Positions 8,223 to 17,304 of a stretch of DNA of 43,217 nt are shown here, piece by piece. The translations under genes were made by a program, and so were the position numbers. The DNA comes from an uncultured Acidimicrobiales bacterium (GTDB lineage Bacteria; Actinomycetota; Acidimicrobiia; Acidimicrobiales; SZUA-35): contig CALJMD010000046.1 of the NCBI GenBank assembly GCA_937981915.1, positions 1-43,217 on the forward strand, in the 5' to 3' direction. Below the pieces are notes generated by a model. It made no database searches and was not told the origin of the DNA. It was given only the letters and a program-made list of their open reading frames with translations. How positions within the stretch are numbered: position 1 is the stretch's first letter; each line of letters begins with the position of its first letter.

Positions 8223-9617
8223 ATGGCGTTACGCCCCGAAACGTTGGCCCAGCTAAGCCCCCCGACCGATGTCGCCCAGTTGGGCATTCCGGTCGCCTTG
8301 GCCGAGGAACTCTATGCCCGACGCGTCTTTACCGACCGGTCGAGCACAATCGCACAGGTTGCGCAGGCACTGTGTATCTCACCCAACGTATCCCAGCAGA
8401 TCGCCACCACCCTCCGTGAGAAGGCGTTGTTGGAGTTCCAGGGCATGGACGGCCGTGACTACCGGATAACTCTCACCGAGCATGGAAGAGCGGTTACGTC
8501 CGACCTGATGAAAACCGGTCGACACGTGGCCGCGATGCCTGTGCCGCTGGCTACCTATCGAATGATCGTTGAAGAACAGCGGCCGGATCTGGCCGTCGAC
8601 CGAGCGATGGTTAAGCAGGCGTTCTCCGATCTCGTGATCGAGGACTCGGTTCTTGATCAAATCGGGCCCGCCTTCGTCAGCGGAGGGCCCATCTTCTTCT
8701 ACGGCCCGCCGGGCACAGGTAAGACCAGCCTGGCCGAGCGGATGGGTCGATTTCATCAAGACTACGTTCTCGTCCCCCGCTTCGTTTCGGTCGACGGCGA
8801 TCTCATCGGCGTCTACGACCCGGCCGTTCATGTACAGGCCAGCGGCGAACACGGCATCGACCCTCGATGGGTTGTTTGCGAACGACCGCTGGTTGTCGTC
8901 GGCGGCGAGCTGACCCTCCAGATGATGGATCTACAGTACAACGACCACTCTGGCCTTAGTTCAGCCCCGATCCAGATGCTGGCAAACAACGGGATCCTGG
9001 TAATCGACGACTTTGGCCGCCAAGCACCGAGACCTGACGAAATCCTCAACCGCTGGATTCTCCCCCTCTCGAGAGGCTACGACTTCCTCCGACCCAAGTC
9101 GGGCATAAAGGTCACTGTTCCATTCGAACTCAAGCTGGTGGTCTCCACCAACCTCGATCCGAAGTCGCTCGGCGACGATGCGTTTCTGCGGCGCCTGCGC
9201 AACAAGGTCTACGTCGGGCCATGTTCGGAAACGGCCTTCAACTGGATTTTGGTACGGGCAGCAGAAGAACACAGCTTGCAGGTCGATGCCGAGAGCGCGT
9301 CGTTTCTCAGCGAGCTGACAAGACACAACCTTGGGGAGCTTCGTCCCTACGTGGCCATCGACTTCTGCGAACTGGCCGGCAGTATCTGCGACTACGACGG
9401 GCTTCCAAGAGTTCTCGACCAACCGTTGATCCGGCGTGTTGGCGCGTTGTGTTTTGTCAACTCGAATCCAAACACGACGGCGGGTATGGCAAAATCCTCC
9501 AGCCCAACTACCGACAGTCGTCGACGGCAAATCGCCCCTGACACCGGTGAGGTCGCGCCGGGTGACCCCGATCAGGGGGCGCAATCAACCTCAGCGTCCA
9601 GCGTCGCCGCCAGGTAA
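8223..9617 (+). CDS. Winged-helix + AAA+ ATPase
   Basis: In-frame ATG at 8223 (MALRPETLAQL); N-term HTH-like region STIAQVAQALCISPNVSQQIATTLREKALLEF; Walker A GPPGTGKTS; Walker B NNGILVIDDFG. Confidence 0.8.
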   Translation: MALRPETLAQLSPPTDVAQLGIPVALAEELYARRVFTDRSSTIAQVAQALCISPNVSQQIATTLREKALLEFQGMDGRDYRITLTEHGRAVTSDLMKTGRHVAAMPVPLATYRMIVEEQRPDLAVDRAMVKQAFSDLVIEDSVLDQIGPAFVSGGPIFFYGPPGTGKTSLAERMGRFHQDYVLVPRFVSVDGDLIGVYDPAVHVQASGEHGIDPRWVVCERPLVVVGGELTLQMMDLQYNDHSGLSSAPIQMLANNGILVIDDFGRQAPRPDEILNRWILPLSRGYDFLRPKSGIKVTVPFELKLVVSTNLDPKSLGDDAFLRRLRNKVYVGPCSETAFNWILVRAAEEHSLQVDAESASFLSELTRHNLGELRPYVAIDFCELAGSICDYDGLPRVLDQPLIRRVGALCFVNSNPNTTAGMAKSSSPTTDSRRRQIAPDTGEVAPGDPDQGAQSTSASSVAAR

Positions 9618-9696
9618 GATCGGCTCGGTCGGTGGAGACGCCGCCGGTGTCGACCGCAACTCGTGCTCGGCGCTCGACGTCGAGTAGTTCTCGCCC

Positions 9697-11004
9697 CTAG
9701 TGTTCTTCGTCGAGAGCGTCGCTTACCAACGCAGCAATTGCACTGCGCTCACTGCGGGTCAAGGTGATGTGGGCGAATAGCTCATGCCCTCGCAGTGAAG
9801 CCACCACCGAAGCGATTCCGTCGTGACGGCCGACCCGAAGATTGTCGCGTTGCGCGACATCGTGAGTGAGCACGACTCGGCTGCCTGGACCCAGGCGACT
9901 CAGCGCAGTCAATAGGACGCTACGTTCGAGATTCTGGGCCTCATCAATGATCACGAAGACATCGGTCAGTGTGCGACCTCGGATGTAGGTGAGTGGGAGA
10001 ACTTCGATGAGCTCTTGACGCTCGATCTCTTCGATCGCTTCACGGTTGGCGATCGCTTCGAGCGCATCGCCCACGGCATCGGTCCAAGGCCGCATCTTCT
10101 CGTCCTCGGTGCCCGGGAGGAAGCCGAGATCCTGGCCTCCAACGGCGTAGAGAGGACGAAAGATCATGATCTTGCGATGCGTGCGCCTCTCCAGAACGGA
10201 CTCCAGTCCAGCGGCGAGGGCTAAGACAGATTTACCGGTTCCAGCCGGCCCGCCGATGCTGACAATTCCGATGCTCTCGTCACTCAGCAAACCCAACGCC
10301 AACCGTTGTTCAGCGTTGCGGCCGCGAACCCCGAACATCGGTCGATCACCGACAAGGCCGACTTTGTGACCTGGCCCCACGATGCCGAGAGCAGACTGCT
10401 GCTGGCTTTCGAGAATCAGCGTCGTATTGACCGGGAGATCGGCCACCTTGTCGGTATCGAGGACACCGGTCTCGTAGAGGAGGTCGATCTCCGGGCCGGT
10501 GACACTGACCGGCACCAGTCCACGCCACTCCAAGTCAGCGGAACTCTGGTGGCGATACTCGACGCTTTCGACGCCGACAACGGCGGCACGAAGTCGGAGC
10601 GGAAGATCTTGGGAGACGAGAACGACGGCTTGGCCCTCGGCCTGCAGATTGAGAGCGACTAGAAGGATTCGATGGTCATTGCCCGACGTGTCCCTCATCG
10701 ATTCGGGCACCAACTCGGTCGAGCGGTGATTCAGCTCGACCCGGATCGTCGCACCGGAGTCGTTGAGCGGCTGAGGCTCCGACAGCAGACCCTCGCTGGA
10801 TTCTCGAACTTCTTCAAGCCGTCGAAGTACCGAGCGGGCCGCCCAACCAAGCTCAGGGTGGTGGCGTTTCGCCTCCAACTCCGTGAGAACGATAATCGGG
10901 AGGACAACGTCATTGTTGCCGAATGCGTCGAGCGCAGTCGGTGCGCTCAGCAGGACCGATGTGTCTAGTACGAAGGTCGTTCTTGTGTTGATAGGTGGCA
11001 CCAT
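9697..11004 (-). CDS. PIN domain-PhoH family ATPase (PhoH2-type)
   Basis: 435 aa; N-term TFVLDTSVLLSAPTALDAF (PIN); IGGPAGTGKSVLALAAGLE; TLTDVFVIIDEAQN. Confidence 0.93.
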   Translation of the reverse strand: MVPPINTRTTFVLDTSVLLSAPTALDAFGNNDVVLPIIVLTELEAKRHHPELGWAARSVLRRLEEVRESSEGLLSEPQPLNDSGATIRVELNHRSTELVPESMRDTSGNDHRILLVALNLQAEGQAVVLVSQDLPLRLRAAVVGVESVEYRHQSSADLEWRGLVPVSVTGPEIDLLYETGVLDTDKVADLPVNTTLILESQQQSALGIVGPGHKVGLVGDRPMFGVRGRNAEQRLALGLLSDESIGIVSIGGPAGTGKSVLALAAGLESVLERRTHRKIMIFRPLYAVGGQDLGFLPGTEDEKMRPWTDAVGDALEAIANREAIEEIERQELIEVLPLTYIRGRTLTDVFVIIDEAQNLERSVLLTALSRLGPGSRVVLTHDVAQRDNLRVGRHDGIASVVASLRGHELFAHITLTRSERSAIAALVSDALDEEH

Positions 11005-11092
11005 ATTGCCAATCGGACAACAACGCCAGTCAGCAAGAAAAATCCCTAGCTTTACAGAGATTCAGACCGGCCGTCCGAAGGCCAAGGCAGTA

Positions 11093-11866
11093 TCAGCTGT
11101 ACAAAATCGATGCTGACGGAGTCCGCTCGATCTGCTCACCGTCGAAGCCGTAAGCAAAGTTCAAAACAGTGCGCAGGCAGCCATCATGAATCGGTTGGAC
11201 TCGATGATTCAGCCGATCGGACCTAAGTACGTACGCGTCGCCAGCATGGTGTGATCGCGTGAACGGCGGATGGTCAACCGGGCTATCCGATTCCCCTACC
11301 GCCGCTGGGCAGAACTCGAGCCGTCCGCATCCCTCGGGGCATGTGGGGCTCTCGATGAACATCACCACGGCGATCGGATAATCGTCGATGTGGTACCCGT
11401 GTGTGTCTCCCGCCTTGTGCAAAATGTTCAGAACATGACGTTCAACTGGATCGTCGGCGACGACGATCTGTTTTTGCAGCAAGACGCCAAGAGCGTCCAT
11501 CAACTGTGCACTCTGGTAGAGATTCGAAATACCTGGCGCCTGCTCGGTTATGAGCTCTCCCCCGAGAGTGGTCATGTTTCTGGGCGTGCCACCCATGCAC
11601 TCCATTACGAAGTCTCGCCGTTGGGTCAGCGGAGTAAGCGCCTTTACCTCGGACCGCAGTTGGTCGAGGCCAGCGGGCGTCAAGAGCCCGGGCAATGGAA
11701 TGTACCCACAGTCATCGAAGCGCTCAGCGGCCTGGCTGGACTCCTCAGTGGCAAAGACGGATAGGTCGATGTCGATGTCATCCTGTGAACGAGTGCCGAG
11801 GACGTCAAGCGCTGACGAAACCGGCGAAGTCGAGATGTGCGTCACGAATCCAAGAGTACCGCCCAA
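11093..11866 (-). CDS. Fe(II)/2-oxoglutarate-dependent oxygenase, BesD/ArpA-like
   Basis: 257 aa; DTHGYHIDDYPIAVVMFIESP (HxD), HHAGDAYVLRSDRLNHRVQPI (distal His), LRTVLNFAY (2OG Arg). Confidence 0.7.
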   Translation of the reverse strand: MGGTLGFVTHISTSPVSSALDVLGTRSQDDIDIDLSVFATEESSQAAERFDDCGYIPLPGLLTPAGLDQLRSEVKALTPLTQRRDFVMECMGGTPRNMTTLGGELITEQAPGISNLYQSAQLMDALGVLLQKQIVVADDPVERHVLNILHKAGDTHGYHIDDYPIAVVMFIESPTCPEGCGRLEFCPAAVGESDSPVDHPPFTRSHHAGDAYVLRSDRLNHRVQPIHDGCLRTVLNFAYGFDGEQIERTPSASILYS

Positions 11867-11948
11867 GAACCCTGTCGAGTCAGGTCAACAACGGTCTTCG
11901 GCGTGACGGCCGTCTCTGCTCTGCTAGCTGCCGTCCCACACGTCCGAA

Positions 11949-12392
11949 TCAGGACGTTGAACGGTGCCGAATTGCCTTGATTCGGATTCTTCCAGCCTGT
12001 TCAGGGTCGACGACGGCCTCATTACCCGACACGAATCGAACCGAGTGTTCGGGGCCGAACAGGCCAACCAGCGCATCGGTGGAGAATGGGTCTTCTACGT
12101 CGACCTCGAGCTCGATTCGGGGAAGCGACCACGCTCGCTCCGGGTGCTGTTGTGCCAGTTCTCCTCTGGCCGACTGCACCCGCTTGAAGGCGAATGGAAT
12201 GTCGGCGACGCTGTTCATGGCTTGTTCGATGTCGGCGTGATTTGAGTAGAGCTCAAGGCGCCATCGGTGGCGTTGAGAATCAACCGCCGACGATCTTCGA
12301 GCGGCTCGACGGCCGGTCAAATCCCATTGGATAGCGGCCAGCGGAAGCAAGACGAGGATGACCCCCAAGATTTGCAGGAGCACGCCTCTCAT
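11949..12392 (-). CDS. Hypothetical protein with N-terminal TM/signal anchor
   Basis: 147 aa; MRGVLLQILGVILVLLPLAAIQW; 4-nt overlap with the upstream gene. Confidence 0.7.
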   Translation of the reverse strand: MRGVLLQILGVILVLLPLAAIQWDLTGRRAARRSSAVDSQRHRWRLELYSNHADIEQAMNSVADIPFAFKRVQSARGELAQQHPERAWSLPRIELEVDVEDPFSTDALVGLFGPEHSVRFVSGNEAVVDPEQAGRIRIKAIRHRSTS

Positions 12393-13855
12393 GGTGCCTC
12401 GTTCGACGCATCGGTTGCCGATAGCGACGCTAGATCGCCGACCGGCACAGGAGCCAGATCAGCATCGGCGGGCATGTCGCCGAAACGGATCAACAGAAAT
12501 ACCGGGATTGAAACGGCCAGGAGAACAGAAGTCATCACTGTCGCTGCCGATCTACTGGAACCTGACAGCAATCGTCCCGCCAACACGGCTGCGAACGGTG
12601 CCAGCACCGAAACGGCACTGCTCGCCATTGTTTCCGTCGAAGAAGAAACCGCCACGGCAAAGGCAGAAACCAGCGCTAGCGGCACAAGTGGCACAGTTGG
12701 CCTGAGCTGGGAGAAACGTCCTCTCGTCATCAGTAGACCGACAGCGAGAACAAATAGCATCATTACCACTCCGCCCCAGCCTGCCACTCGTTGACCAAGC
12801 GGAATCGAAGATCCACCAAGGAGTAGATCGACAAGCCGTGCAGGTAGATCAGCGACCTCGGTTAGGCCTGAACTCCACCAAGGACGGCCTACTAGGACAG
12901 ACCATGCGGTGTAGACCACCAAAGAAAGCAGCCACAGTCGAAGGGCGGCCCTCCGACCGAAGAAGGCAAGAACCGCGAATGCGCCACAGATAGCGGCGGG
13001 TGTCGCTACATCACCGACGACGGCACCAAAACTAAGCAGCAGAAGTGCCACGAAGACCTGGACGGAATAGGACTCAGGTCGGTCGCCCAACGACTCCGCC
13101 TGACGGGAGACGACGGCCAAGCTCGTTCCCGATCCCGTATCGCTTTGGAGCGGACCGCTTTCCGTCAGCACCAGAATCGCCAGCAGTACTACAAGGCCGA
13201 CCGCACCCGAACCGAGAAATCCGACGTCGAACCAGGCGACCAACACGTAGACCAGAGCCGCCACTGGCCCTACCGCAGGTGTTCGTGGATAGGAGCGACT
13301 GGCTAGGCCGGAGACGAGCACGGCCGACACCAGTGTCACAAACGAGGGCCACAACCTCGCCGCCCACTCAACGAGCGAGCTAGGTGCATCGGCCGTCACC
13401 GTAGACAACAGCCCATGAAACCCTGAGGCATCTGAAACCTGACCGGCGATTAATCCCTCGCTGGTGATGGCAGTCGCTCTCTCGATCGCGGCCAGGGACC
13501 CGCCCGGAAGATAGCCGGACAGCCCAAGCAACGGCGCGGTGTGCAGAAGCAGGACCCATAGCGGAACCAATACCACCAGGATGTAACGACCCTGCCCAGA
13601 CCGACGCCACAGGATCGATGCGCTCACTGCCACAGCCAGTGCAACCGCTATCCAGTAGAGGGTTGGCAATGAAGCTCGCACGAATAGCCGTTCATCGTCG
13701 AATACTGTGTTCGAACCAGCGATCAACCCGGCTAGGGCGGCAACGATGGCAACAATGACGTCGAGAGTTGGACGGCCGGGCCCCGACGACGAAAGGGGCT
13801 CGACGTCCAAACCGCTTGCTCGGTCGTAATCGAAGTTGTCAACCACACCGGTCAT
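12389..13855 (-). CDS. Polytopic membrane protein
   Basis: Likely ATG at 13855 (MTGVVDNFDYDRASGLDV...), in frame with the 595-aa ORF; many hydrophobic segments; 4-nt overlaps on both sides. Confidence 0.75.
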   Translation of the reverse strand: MTGVVDNFDYDRASGLDVEPLSSSGPGRPTLDVIVAIVAALAGLIAGSNTVFDDERLFVRASLPTLYWIAVALAVAVSASILWRRSGQGRYILVVLVPLWVLLLHTAPLLGLSGYLPGGSLAAIERATAITSEGLIAGQVSDASGFHGLLSTVTADAPSSLVEWAARLWPSFVTLVSAVLVSGLASRSYPRTPAVGPVAALVYVLVAWFDVGFLGSGAVGLVVLLAILVLTESGPLQSDTGSGTSLAVVSRQAESLGDRPESYSVQVFVALLLLSFGAVVGDVATPAAICGAFAVLAFFGRRAALRLWLLSLVVYTAWSVLVGRPWWSSGLTEVADLPARLVDLLLGGSSIPLGQRVAGWGGVVMMLFVLAVGLLMTRGRFSQLRPTVPLVPLALVSAFAVAVSSSTETMASSAVSVLAPFAAVLAGRLLSGSSRSAATVMTSVLLAVSIPVFLLIRFGDMPADADLAPVPVGDLASLSATDASNEAP

Positions 13856-14226
13856 AGGGATCCTCCCGCTCGCCACCCATAGGTGCGATTGCCCGACGGC
13901 ATTAGCCAACCGAGCACCAAGCCGTACACCGTGGCTAGAGCCACCACTGCTGCGGTCGATGCCAAGCCGAACCAATACAGGGACTGAAAGGACAGCATGC
14001 TGAGAGCGAGAGAGAAGGCTACGGCCAAGGCAATGCGGTTCAGCCGAGAACGAACGACGGCACCGGCCGAGGTAGCAAGCGGCCAACCCACCAGTCCCGC
14101 CAGTTGGACGGCCACCAGCAATGCGGCCAATGTCGGAGCAATCAGCACCACAGACACGGCCAACAAACCCATACACCCAACGACCGCCAAGGGAAGTCGC
14201 AACCTTGCTGTGTCCGTGTCGTCCAT
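13852..14226 (-). CDS. Small polytopic membrane protein
   Basis: 124 aa, about 4 hydrophobic segments; stop overlaps the next start (ATGA). Confidence 0.7.
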   Translation of the reverse strand: MDDTDTARLRLPLAVVGCMGLLAVSVVLIAPTLAALLVAVQLAGLVGWPLATSAGAVVRSRLNRIALAVAFSLALSMLSFQSLYWFGLASTAAVVALATVYGLVLGWLMPSGNRTYGWRAGGSL

Positions 14227-14485
14227 ACTCTCCCTACCGGCGGAAACAACCGCTGTAACCGGCCTTACCGCTCAACCCTGAATCGCAACACGGGTCGAAC
14301 TGCGCCGTCATGCGAACGAGCGATAGTGATACCTGTTCAGGCTCAACTAACTCCCTCGCTGCCTTTTTGCACCACTCGACCGGCACCGTCAGGATAACCG
14401 GATAGCCACCGATGCACATTGTTCAAGTACTACGCTGCTTAGGTACTACGTTGAAGGTGCTCGCTGCACGAGGAACGCATGTCAG

Positions 14486-15523
14486 ATGTCTTTCGCTCAA
14501 CCTCAGGACCACCTTGGGTCCAACAATTCCGGCAGTCCCAGCGGCGATCCACTACTGCTTGATTCGATCGAGGAGTTCTTCCTCGCCCGAATGCCCAGAA
14601 AACACTCCCCGCACACGCTGAGCGCCTATCGCCGAGATTTCGAGTCGGTCATCGCTCGGCTGGAGAACGTGGTCGGTACACCAAAGACCGATCTCAGAAT
14701 CTCTTGTCTGGATGTTCCAACCCTGCGTAGGGCGTTTGCCGCCATTTCCGACTTGTCCGCCTCGACCGTCTCACGCACCTGGTCGACGTGGAATCAGTTC
14801 TTCACGTTTCTTGTTGCCGAACAGATCATCTCCGGCAATCCCATGGCCGCTATCGACAAACCTCGTGTTCCGAAGAGTAGGCCGAAGGCCATAACAGGCG
14901 ATGATTCCGTGCAACGCCTCCTGGCGGCCGCCGCTCAGGGGCGCAAAGGGGCTCGAGATCCTTGGCCTGAGCGTGACTTCGCAGTCATTGTCACCCTGGT
15001 CACCTGTGGTCTTCGCCTCTCTGAGCTGTTGGACCTTACGATGCAATCGATCGACGGCACCGAGGGCGATCGTGTCATCGGCGTCCGTGGCAAAGGCAAC
15101 AAAGAGCGAACCGTTCCGTTGGAGCCGGAGGTCGAACAGATAATTGTCGGCTACCTGGAGAGCCGTCTGCGCCGTTTTCCGGGGCGGATACGTACTGGCG
15201 ACCCACTGTTCGTGGCCAACAGCGGCCAAGCGATGAAACGCGGTGGCCTGCAGTACCTCGTTGACCAGCTCTATCGCGAGGCCGGAATCCGTTCCAAGGT
15301 CCCGGCCGGCGCACTCGTACACGCTCTGCGGCACACCTTTGCCACCAGTTTGGCCCGCAACGGAGCGTCAGGAACCGAACTCCAGCGACTTCTAGGCCAC
15401 GAGTCGTTGGCCACGACACAGCGATACGTCGACGCGACCGCTCGCGAAGTCAGGGCCGCCGCACGCACCAATGAGGCGTACCAAATCCTGCGGACCATGG
15501 AGGAACAAGACCCTCAGCCCTAG
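14486..15523 (+). CDS. Tyrosine recombinase / XerC-XerD-like integrase
   Basis: 345 aa; SAM-like N-terminus; CGLRLSELLDL (Arg I), HALRHTFATSLARNG, LLGHESLATTQRYVD (H...Y). Confidence 0.92.
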   Translation: MSFAQPQDHLGSNNSGSPSGDPLLLDSIEEFFLARMPRKHSPHTLSAYRRDFESVIARLENVVGTPKTDLRISCLDVPTLRRAFAAISDLSASTVSRTWSTWNQFFTFLVAEQIISGNPMAAIDKPRVPKSRPKAITGDDSVQRLLAAAAQGRKGARDPWPERDFAVIVTLVTCGLRLSELLDLTMQSIDGTEGDRVIGVRGKGNKERTVPLEPEVEQIIVGYLESRLRRFPGRIRTGDPLFVANSGQAMKRGGLQYLVDQLYREAGIRSKVPAGALVHALRHTFATSLARNGASGTELQRLLGHESLATTQRYVDATAREVRAAARTNEAYQILRTMEEQDPQP

Positions 15524-15544
15524 CCAAAGGCCCTTTGCGGCGAG

Positions 15545-15574
15545 CAGGTGGACAATGAGCAACTGTGTCACCTG
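15545..15574 (+). terminator. Possible weak stem-loop/terminator after the recombinase gene
   Basis: CAGGTG(g)ACA...TGTCACCTG stem with one bulge, 22 nt after the stop; only a weak T-run follows. Confidence 0.3.
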
Positions 15575-15639
15575 TATTTCAGCTAGATGCGATGTCGCCA
15601 TGTCTGTGTCGCTACCAATAGGATTTTGAGGTTCGATTA

Positions 15640-17268
15640 TTGGCGTCGGCTAGGGCTGCCGTTCGCCCCTCACTAGCGCAAAGGTTCGTCGACTACATGG
15701 GCCGCAGGATTGATGTTGAGCTGACCAGTACCCGCGATGACGGGACGTGGACGTGGCGTGCCGCCGGGGCCAAACAGCCCAAGGGCGACATGGCGGCGTC
15801 GCTCTTGTACGAAGGTGCCAAGATTGGCGATGTTGTCAAGGTGGAAGCCGACTTCCACGTCGATGGCATCGAGGTGGTCGAGGTGTTTCCCCCGACCTCC
15901 AAGAAGGAGCGGACCAACCTCCTCGAGCTGAAGTCTCGACCGTTCCGAGACGACGAGTTGGTAACTGCTCAACGCGTGGAACGAGGCGGCCGCGGCCGCC
16001 GCGGCGAGCGTGGCGATCGCAATAAGCGAGGCGATCGTGACCGACGACCACGACGAGACGACAACCGTGGCGGCGGGCGCCGTCCGGAGGCGGACCGACC
16101 AAAGGCAAAGCGGCTCAAGCCTAGGCGGGAACACCGCAACGCGCTGCTGACCGCCACCGCCGAAGAACACAAGCCGATCGTCGAGCAACTGCTTCGAGAC
16201 GGCATGCCAGGCGTCCGTGCCGCCATCAAGAAGCAGAACGAAGACAATGTGGCCGCGGGCCGACCGGAGATCGAGGCTACTCCCCTGCTCGACATTGCTG
16301 AGAAGAACCTTCCAGCGACTCGACTTGCCGAATGGCGCGATCGGGCCGATGCCGCACTGGCAATCGGTGACGAACTAGACCTTCGAGATCTTCGTTCAGT
16401 AGTAGTCGCCGGTGCCGACGTCGCCCGAGACGACGAAAGCAAGGCCATCGCCGAGCAGTTGAAGACGCTGCTCGACACGCGCATGGAGACCGATCACGCC
16501 AAATGGCTATCCGATCTGCAGAGTGCGATTCAAGACAAGCGTGTCGTCCGTGCCCTTCGATTGAGCTCACGCCCAGTTAAGGCGGGTGCACCGCTGCCGG
16601 TCGAGCTGGCCAACGAACTAGCGCAGCAAACCTCTGACTCGCTTACGCCCGACACAGAACAGCGGCGTTGGGCCACCGTCCTAGACGCTGTGGCGTACTC
16701 ACCGGTCCGGGGCGCAGTAACGCCAGCCGGGTTGCCGGAAAGCCCTGGCGAAGAGCTAATAGCCGAAGTTCGCCGGTTGTCTGACCGGGTCCCTGCCATC
16801 GCAGAGTCCTTTGGTGTCGATCCCGCATCTGTTCCCAAGTCTGAGCGGCGTGGCCGTCGTCGACGAGACGGCAAGGACAACAAAGCCAAGTCGGGTCGAT
16901 CCGGTTCTCAACAGCGGGGCGGCAATGCCAAGCCCTCGGAGGCGTCAACGAAGAAGGCTGACCAGGCACCCGAGGACACCAAGACGCCCCAGGAGGCCCC
17001 AACCCCGGCCGCTGCATCTTCTCAGGACGCTACTGCACACGAGTCAACGGCAGCCGATGCGGCCTCGTCACCCGAGGCTGGCACGGTCCAGGCCGAAGAG
17101 CCGACGGTCGATCAAGCTGACGTCGAGACGGCAGCGCCCGAAACGGTAGCCGACACGGAGGGCACTAGCGCCACCGAGGCGCCCGACGAAAGTTCGGCCC
17201 CCGAAGAGTCGCCTGCGGTGACCGAGGACCCGGCTGAAGCCGCTGCACCGGCGAGCGAAGAAGAATAG
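15640..17268 (+). CDS. RG/RGD-rich, acidic-tailed putative RNA-binding protein
   Basis: 542 aa; N-term beta-rich domain; RGGRGRRGERGDRNKRGDRDRRPRRDDNRGGGRRP; helical middle; A/E/P/T-rich acidic C-terminus; TTG start. Confidence 0.8.
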   Translation: MASARAAVRPSLAQRFVDYMGRRIDVELTSTRDDGTWTWRAAGAKQPKGDMAASLLYEGAKIGDVVKVEADFHVDGIEVVEVFPPTSKKERTNLLELKSRPFRDDELVTAQRVERGGRGRRGERGDRNKRGDRDRRPRRDDNRGGGRRPEADRPKAKRLKPRREHRNALLTATAEEHKPIVEQLLRDGMPGVRAAIKKQNEDNVAAGRPEIEATPLLDIAEKNLPATRLAEWRDRADAALAIGDELDLRDLRSVVVAGADVARDDESKAIAEQLKTLLDTRMETDHAKWLSDLQSAIQDKRVVRALRLSSRPVKAGAPLPVELANELAQQTSDSLTPDTEQRRWATVLDAVAYSPVRGAVTPAGLPESPGEELIAEVRRLSDRVPAIAESFGVDPASVPKSERRGRRRRDGKDNKAKSGRSGSQQRGGNAKPSEASTKKADQAPEDTKTPQEAPTPAAASSQDATAHESTAADAASSPEAGTVQAEEPTVDQADVETAAPETVADTEGTSATEAPDESSAPEESPAVTEDPAEAAAPASEEE

Positions 17269-17304
17269 CCTCAGCGCATCAGATTGGCCCTGGGGGCTGA
17301 AGGT

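Noticed and set aside
9673-9684. CTCGACGTCGAG 12-bp palindrome between convergent genes
   Set aside because: Short, CG/TCGA-rich and likely by chance; no flanking terminator structure
11270-11764. 164-aa plus-strand ORF antisense to the Fe/2OG oxygenase
   Set aside because: Opposite strand carries conserved enzyme motifs; this frame has no recognisable domain
11093-11866. Radical halogenase (BesD-like)
   Set aside because: The motif reads HID with the Asp present, whereas halogenases of this family replace it with Gly
12267-12794. 175-aa plus-strand ORF antisense to the polytopic membrane gene
   Set aside because: Shadow ORF in high-GC DNA; the opposite strand has clear TM-rich protein, gene overlaps and start signals
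14234-14419. 61-aa minus-strand ORF upstream of the membrane trio
   Set aside because: No recognisable domain, no coding signal beyond being open; lies in a divergent intergenic region
14486-15523. Mobile element or prophage anchored by the tyrosine recombinase
   Set aside because: No att-like repeats, tRNA, phage or transposition genes nearby; likely a XerC/XerD-type housekeeping recombinase, so not called as a mobile element
15525-15537. CAAAGGCCCTTTG palindrome after the recombinase stop
   Set aside because: One-nt centre cannot form a stable RNA hairpin; insufficient evidence as a site
15673-16188. 171-aa minus-strand ORF over the RG-rich gene
   Set aside because: Frame shadow of the RG/RGD-rich coding strand
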